From Chloroflexota bacterium (GTDB taxonomy: Bacteria; Chloroflexota; Anaerolineae; UBA2200): a DNA stretch of 64,000 nt. Made by a program: the position numbers and the translations under genes. Shown piece by piece: positions 59,799-64,000 of the stretch. The stretch is taken from assembly GCA_030607875.1 (NCBI GenBank), contig JAUWJD010000003.1, positions 1-64,000 on the forward strand, read 5' to 3'. Position 1 is the stretch's first letter. Each line of letters starts with the position of its first letter. The notes below the pieces were generated by a model. The model saw only the letters and a program-made list of their open reading frames with translations. It did not search any database and was not told the DNA's origin.

Positions 59799-61376
59799 GT
59801 GTTGAAACAGTGGTCCAACTATCGTTTGATTCCCATATTGGTACTGGGTTTTCTGTGCGCAGTATTGCTGCTCAACGGGCATCTGGTGCCGGCTGGTGAC
59901 AATGCGACCTATATCGTGTTGGGCCAGTCTCTGGCTACGGGTAAGGGGTACAGAATGATCAGCGACCCCAGGCAGCCGGCCATGGCTCTGTACCCACCCA
60001 GCTACCCTCTGTGGCTGGCCGGGCTGCTGCTGCTGACAGGCACTACACATCAACTGGTGGCTGCTGTCCTTCCTATGAAACTCGCCTCTATCGCCCTGTA
60101 CCTGGGGGCAATCATTCTCGCTTACGCCATATTCAAGCGGCGGGATTCGAACCTGGCTGCGCTGGTCGCTCTGCTGATGGCCGTAAATCCCGAGCTCTTG
60201 TATTTCTCCAACGATGTCGGCACGGAGATTCCGTACCTTTTTTTGTCCCTCGGCTGCATCTGGCTTTTCGAGAGATACTGGCGAAAGCCACGGTCAGGCA
60301 TGCTATTGTTCGTGGCGATATCGCTGGCCTTGACTTTCTATGTGCGGTCCATCACCCTGGTGATGGTTGTTGCCTTTGGATTTCATTTATTGATCCGCAG
60401 AAAGGTCAGGCATGCTTTGTTGCTCCTGTTGATCGTTGGGGTGCTGGTAGTGCCCTGGTTAATCTATACCCATTCGCTTCCCACCACCGGTACGTCGGTG
60501 GGACTGGGACGAGGCTATTTTGCTCTGTATTTCTCCAGTGACCCCTATGGCACAACAAGAGCTAGTTTTTCGGATTGGGGCGCGCGCCTGCTCCAGAACC
60601 TGCGCATCTACAGCCTGGAGATTTGGCCCGATGTGCTGTTCCCTCATGCTTCGAGTGTGGCCAAACTGCTTGGCCCTGTCAGAGCCATTTTCCTGGCAGC
60701 ATTGTCTGTGCTGATCCTGGTGGGGTTTGTGTTGGAAGGCAGGCGGGGACATGCAAGCGAGTGGTATGTTGCGCTCTTTTTTGCATCCTGTATGGGCTAC
60801 CTGTGGGCGCAGAGCAGGTTAATCGTGCCCATCATCCCTTTTGCGATCTACTATCTTCTGACAGCGGTCCGATTCTTGCTGCAGTTGATGCTACGAGGGA
60901 GACGGCGGATAAGAGAGCTCGGCTTGCTTCTCATCTGTCTCGTCTTGGCATTTTCAGCTCTCGTAGGTGATATTCGTTACATTCAGCGCAACCTGCAGTA
61001 CGGGCTTGGCCAATCGGTGGACACCTATTATGCCAGAGATATCGAGTGGAGCAGGTATCTGCAAGCGATGAATTGGATCGCCTCAGACACGAGCCAAGAT
61101 ACCATTGTGATGTGTCGCAAAGCGGACCTGCTGTACATCCTCACGGGGCACCAGGCTCTGGAGTACCCATATTCTGCTGATGGCATGGAACTGATGCGTG
61201 TTGTGTATAATAACCAGGTGGCCTATGTGATCGAAGACGCATTTACCTGGACGCGCACGACGGAACAGTATCTGCGCCCAGCATTAAGGAGCTGGCAAGC
61301 TCAGGACCCTGCAGCTCTTTCTCTGGCCTACGAAACGGACGCACCGCGCACCCGCGTGTGGCGGATCAGACAATAA
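59799..61376 (+). CDS. GT39-like polytopic glycosyltransferase
   Basis: NGHLVPAGDNATYIVLGQSLATGKGYRMISDP; multiple TM segments. Confidence 0.8.
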   Translation: MLKQWSNYRLIPILVLGFLCAVLLLNGHLVPAGDNATYIVLGQSLATGKGYRMISDPRQPAMALYPPSYPLWLAGLLLLTGTTHQLVAAVLPMKLASIALYLGAIILAYAIFKRRDSNLAALVALLMAVNPELLYFSNDVGTEIPYLFLSLGCIWLFERYWRKPRSGMLLFVAISLALTFYVRSITLVMVVAFGFHLLIRRKVRHALLLLLIVGVLVVPWLIYTHSLPTTGTSVGLGRGYFALYFSSDPYGTTRASFSDWGARLLQNLRIYSLEIWPDVLFPHASSVAKLLGPVRAIFLAALSVLILVGFVLEGRRGHASEWYVALFFASCMGYLWAQSRLIVPIIPFAIYYLLTAVRFLLQLMLRGRRRIRELGLLLICLVLAFSALVGDIRYIQRNLQYGLGQSVDTYYARDIEWSRYLQAMNWIASDTSQDTIVMCRKADLLYILTGHQALEYPYSADGMELMRVVYNNQVAYVIEDAFTWTRTTEQYLRPALRSWQAQDPAALSLAYETDAPRTRVWRIRQ

Positions 61377-61396
61377 CAACAAGGAGAGAAAACCGA

Positions 61397-61753
61397 ATGA
61401 TTAACCCGATGTTTATGCTGTTTTTTGCTATCTTCTGTTCCGTGGTGGGACAGATTCTGATGAAGCTAGGTATGAATCAAGTGGGCGGGCTCGATCAATT
61501 CAGCCTGCCCCTCTTGATGAACATGCTCTTCAACCCCCTGGTGTTCTCTGGCATCGCATCCTATGGGGTAGGGTTTATCGCCTACCTGTTTGCCCTCTCG
61601 AAGCTAGAGCAGAGCTTTGCCTATCCCATGTTTGCGCTGGGGTATGTCCTGGTCGCTGTCGTCAACTGGACATTTCTAGGCGAACCCTTTTCGTGGACGC
61701 GCTTTGCAGGCGTGGCCATCATCATCGTTGGGGTCTCGCTGTTGGGTAGGTAG
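61397..61753 (+). CDS. EamA/SMR-type small multidrug-resistance-like transporter (ArnE-like)
   Basis: Four TM segments; ALSKLEQSFAYPMFALGYVLVAVVNWTFLGEPFSWTRFAGVAIIIVGVSLL. Confidence 0.82.
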   Translation: MINPMFMLFFAIFCSVVGQILMKLGMNQVGGLDQFSLPLLMNMLFNPLVFSGIASYGVGFIAYLFALSKLEQSFAYPMFALGYVLVAVVNWTFLGEPFSWTRFAGVAIIIVGVSLLGR

Positions 61754-61761
61754 CTGGAGCA

Positions 61762-63663
61762 ATGTCGGTGTGGGCAGCCTTCAGGGCGAAACAGAGCAAT
61801 CATTGTAATGGCATAGGTTCATATCTTACTGTGCTGGGGCTCTTCGTTGTGCTCAGTGCGATCATGACCTATCCGCTCGTCATGGGTCTCGGCTCCAGGA
61901 TTCTTGGTTTTCCTGCTGACAACTTCGAGTACCTGTACAAAACCTGGTGGTTCAAGCACGCCGTGCTTGATCTGAACGTGTCTCCGTTCTTCGATCCGTC
62001 CATTTTCTACCCCTTCGGATACAACACTGCCCTCACAGAGTTGACGCTGTCCAACATCGTCCCAGCCCTACCGCTGACGGTTCTGTTTGGCGAGGTAGTG
62101 GCCTATAACCTAGCGATGTGGCTGCCTTTTGTGTTGTCGGGCTTTGCGATGTATCTGCTTGTGTTGCGGCTCACCGGGAGCAAGATTGCCGGGTTCGTCA
62201 GCGGCATCATCTTTGCCTTCTGCCCTTTTCGCATGTTGCATCTTGGGGCAGGGCACCTACCGCTGATCGCAACGCAGTGGTTACCTCTGTTCTTCTTGTA
62301 TTTGGACAGGATGATCGAGAGTCAGCGTAGCCGGGATGCCCTCATGGCAGGGCTGTTCTATGCGCTTGGCGCATTGTCGGCCTGGTACTTTGCATATATG
62401 TTTGCCATGGCAGGCATTCTGTATGTCTTGGTGCGGGCCAGACCGTGGCGGGAGTACTTGTTCCAACGAGGATTTCTTCGCCGCGTTCTGTTATTTGTGC
62501 TGGTGTGCTTCGTGTTGGTTGGGCCCTTCCTGCTACAGTTCACGCGCGCCTTCCAAGGCTCCAGTCGGACGTGGTCGCTACACTACGTGGACCAACTCTC
62601 GGCCAGTCCACTGGATTTCTTCTATCCCAATGTGTTGCATCCGCTCTGGGGGCAGTGGCTCATGGAGCGCTATCCACAGAACCTGAGTGAGGGTGTCTTG
62701 TACTTGGGGCTGACACCTCTGATGTTGAGTGCAATTGCTCTGTGGCGGCAGAAGGACAGAACGCGTAAGGCTTTTGGCTATCTCGTACTGATCTTTGGAG
62801 TTCTGGCCTTGGGGACTACGCTGCATTGGAAGGATAGCCGTGTGTACGTATCGGTGCCGGCATGGTTGGAGCACATCTTTGCCCTTGGGATGGGTTTCCT
62901 TACTAGGCGTCTGGCGCTGTTCCCGATCTCGTCTTGGAGTCTCCGTGTCGAGGGAGCCGTATACATTCCGCTGCCTACGCTTTTGCTCTACCTGTATCTG
63001 CCTTTCTACAGTGGGATGAGGGTGTGGGCGCGCTTCGGTCTGATCACCATGTTTGGCATCGCGGTCTTGGCTGGCTTTGGAGTACAGAGATTGCGGCATT
63101 GGATTGGGCGACGAGCGATTAGTGCTGGCGGGCTTGCTGCACGCGGAGGGCTTCTGGGGCTGGTCGTGATACTTCTTGTGCTCCTGGAATTCGCGGCCTT
63201 GCCCTACGCATTAGGAAGCTCCAGTGCGCAAGCCCGGCCAGTGGATCTGTGGTTGGCTGAGCAAGAAGGCGATTTTGCCGTCATGGAGTATCCGTTGATC
63301 AAAGCCATGAGCGGCAGATCGTATTACTACATGCGCTATCACGGCAAACGCATCAGCTTCGGCCAAAGCACGTATTTTCCACGTCCCTTCAGTGACAAAC
63401 GCCCGGTGTTGGAGAGCTTCCCCAGCGAGGCAAGCATTGCTCTGCTGAAAACCTGGGGAGTGCGCTACATCCTAGTCGGCTCGCGGCACTATGGGGTGGA
63501 TTGGCCGCAACTGGCTTCAGAGCTGGAATCCAGTTCCCACCTGCGACACGTGGTGACGCTTGATGACCAACCGCGCTATCAGGGGGACCGCGTCCTGCAT
63601 CTGCAGCCGGGTGCAGAGCGCGCCTTCATTGTGGATCGCGTTTTCGTCTACGAGGTGCTATGA
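61762..63663 (+). CDS. Polytopic membrane protein (YfhO/GT-C-like)
   Basis: Multiple TM segments; DNFEYLYKTWWFKHAVLDLNVSPFFDPSIFYPFGYN. Confidence 0.75.
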   Translation: MSVWAAFRAKQSNHCNGIGSYLTVLGLFVVLSAIMTYPLVMGLGSRILGFPADNFEYLYKTWWFKHAVLDLNVSPFFDPSIFYPFGYNTALTELTLSNIVPALPLTVLFGEVVAYNLAMWLPFVLSGFAMYLLVLRLTGSKIAGFVSGIIFAFCPFRMLHLGAGHLPLIATQWLPLFFLYLDRMIESQRSRDALMAGLFYALGALSAWYFAYMFAMAGILYVLVRARPWREYLFQRGFLRRVLLFVLVCFVLVGPFLLQFTRAFQGSSRTWSLHYVDQLSASPLDFFYPNVLHPLWGQWLMERYPQNLSEGVLYLGLTPLMLSAIALWRQKDRTRKAFGYLVLIFGVLALGTTLHWKDSRVYVSVPAWLEHIFALGMGFLTRRLALFPISSWSLRVEGAVYIPLPTLLLYLYLPFYSGMRVWARFGLITMFGIAVLAGFGVQRLRHWIGRRAISAGGLAARGGLLGLVVILLVLLEFAALPYALGSSSAQARPVDLWLAEQEGDFAVMEYPLIKAMSGRSYYYMRYHGKRISFGQSTYFPRPFSDKRPVLESFPSEASIALLKTWGVRYILVGSRHYGVDWPQLASELESSSHLRHVVTLDDQPRYQGDRVLHLQPGAERAFIVDRVFVYEVL

Positions 63664-64000
63664 GCTTGTCTGTGCCACAGTCGGAACCAAGCTTCCGTCT
63701 CAACCGAACGCACGTGGCCATCGGGCTGGCACTGGCTTGCGTGACACTGTTCGCGGTTTCCGCTACCTTGAATGACGCAGGCATAACCTGGGATGAACCG
63801 CTCTACATGAGGGCCTCGCGCACCTACATGAGTTGGTTCGGTTTGCTCAAGCGTGGCATGTTGAGCGGCGATCTGCGAGAGTCTTTCTCCAATCAGGCTA
63901 TTGTGGCTGGATGGATGCCGCACCCCACGTTGGAACTGCACCCGCCACTGGGCAAGATCCTATCCGGCTTTGCCTTTGCCACTCTGCGTGGTGTTTGGGG
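63660..64000 (+). CDS. GT39-like glycosyltransferase, truncated by window end
   Basis: ATGA overlap with previous gene; ATLNDAGITWDEPLYMRASRTYM...HPPLGKILSGFAF. Confidence 0.75.
   Translation, partial: MSLSVPQSEPSFRLNRTHVAIGLALACVTLFAVSATLNDAGITWDEPLYMRASRTYMSWFGLLKRGMLSGDLRESFSNQAIVAGWMPHPTLELHPPLGKILSGFAFATLRGVW

Overview
High-GC bacterial chromosomal window, probably Chloroflexota/Anaerolineae-like (inferred from gene content and style, not tested). The first ~110 bp are poly-C/low complexity and look like an assembly artefact. Ordinary content: adenosine deaminase, GNAT, a GH5-like lipoprotein, SagB-type oxidoreductase, ECF transporter (A-A fusion, S, T), two-component systems, ATP-dependent DNA ligase, carbamate kinase/aminotransferase/threonine synthase-like/amidohydrolase/tryptophanase-family genes, TreS-like amylase, RuvB, IlvE, SurE, a block of large surface proteins, and a glycan/radical-SAM/GT39 cluster. 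Main points of interest: (1) a probable decaying diversity-generating retroelement at 581-1860, with an FGE/C-type-lectin-fold variable protein whose C-terminus has an adenine-mutagenesis-like codon signature, downstream hairpins and only the N-terminus of a reverse transcriptase; (2) an operon at 11.7-20.9 kb joining NuoE/NuoF/NuoG-N, an HdrA-MvhD fusion, FrhB and split archaeal-type glutamate synthase domains with no visible glutaminase gene, a candidate electron-bifurcating complex; (3) a QueH with an N-terminal RRXRR/PLMP-like domain resembling that of IscB; (4) a promoter, short leader peptide and nested hairpins upstream of an amidohydrolase gene; (5) in-frame TGA codons in two otherwise intact genes; (6) a dispersed repeat with conserved ends and palindromic repeats inserted in a GT39 CDS. 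All calls are from reading the sequence and supplied ORFs; no database search was run.
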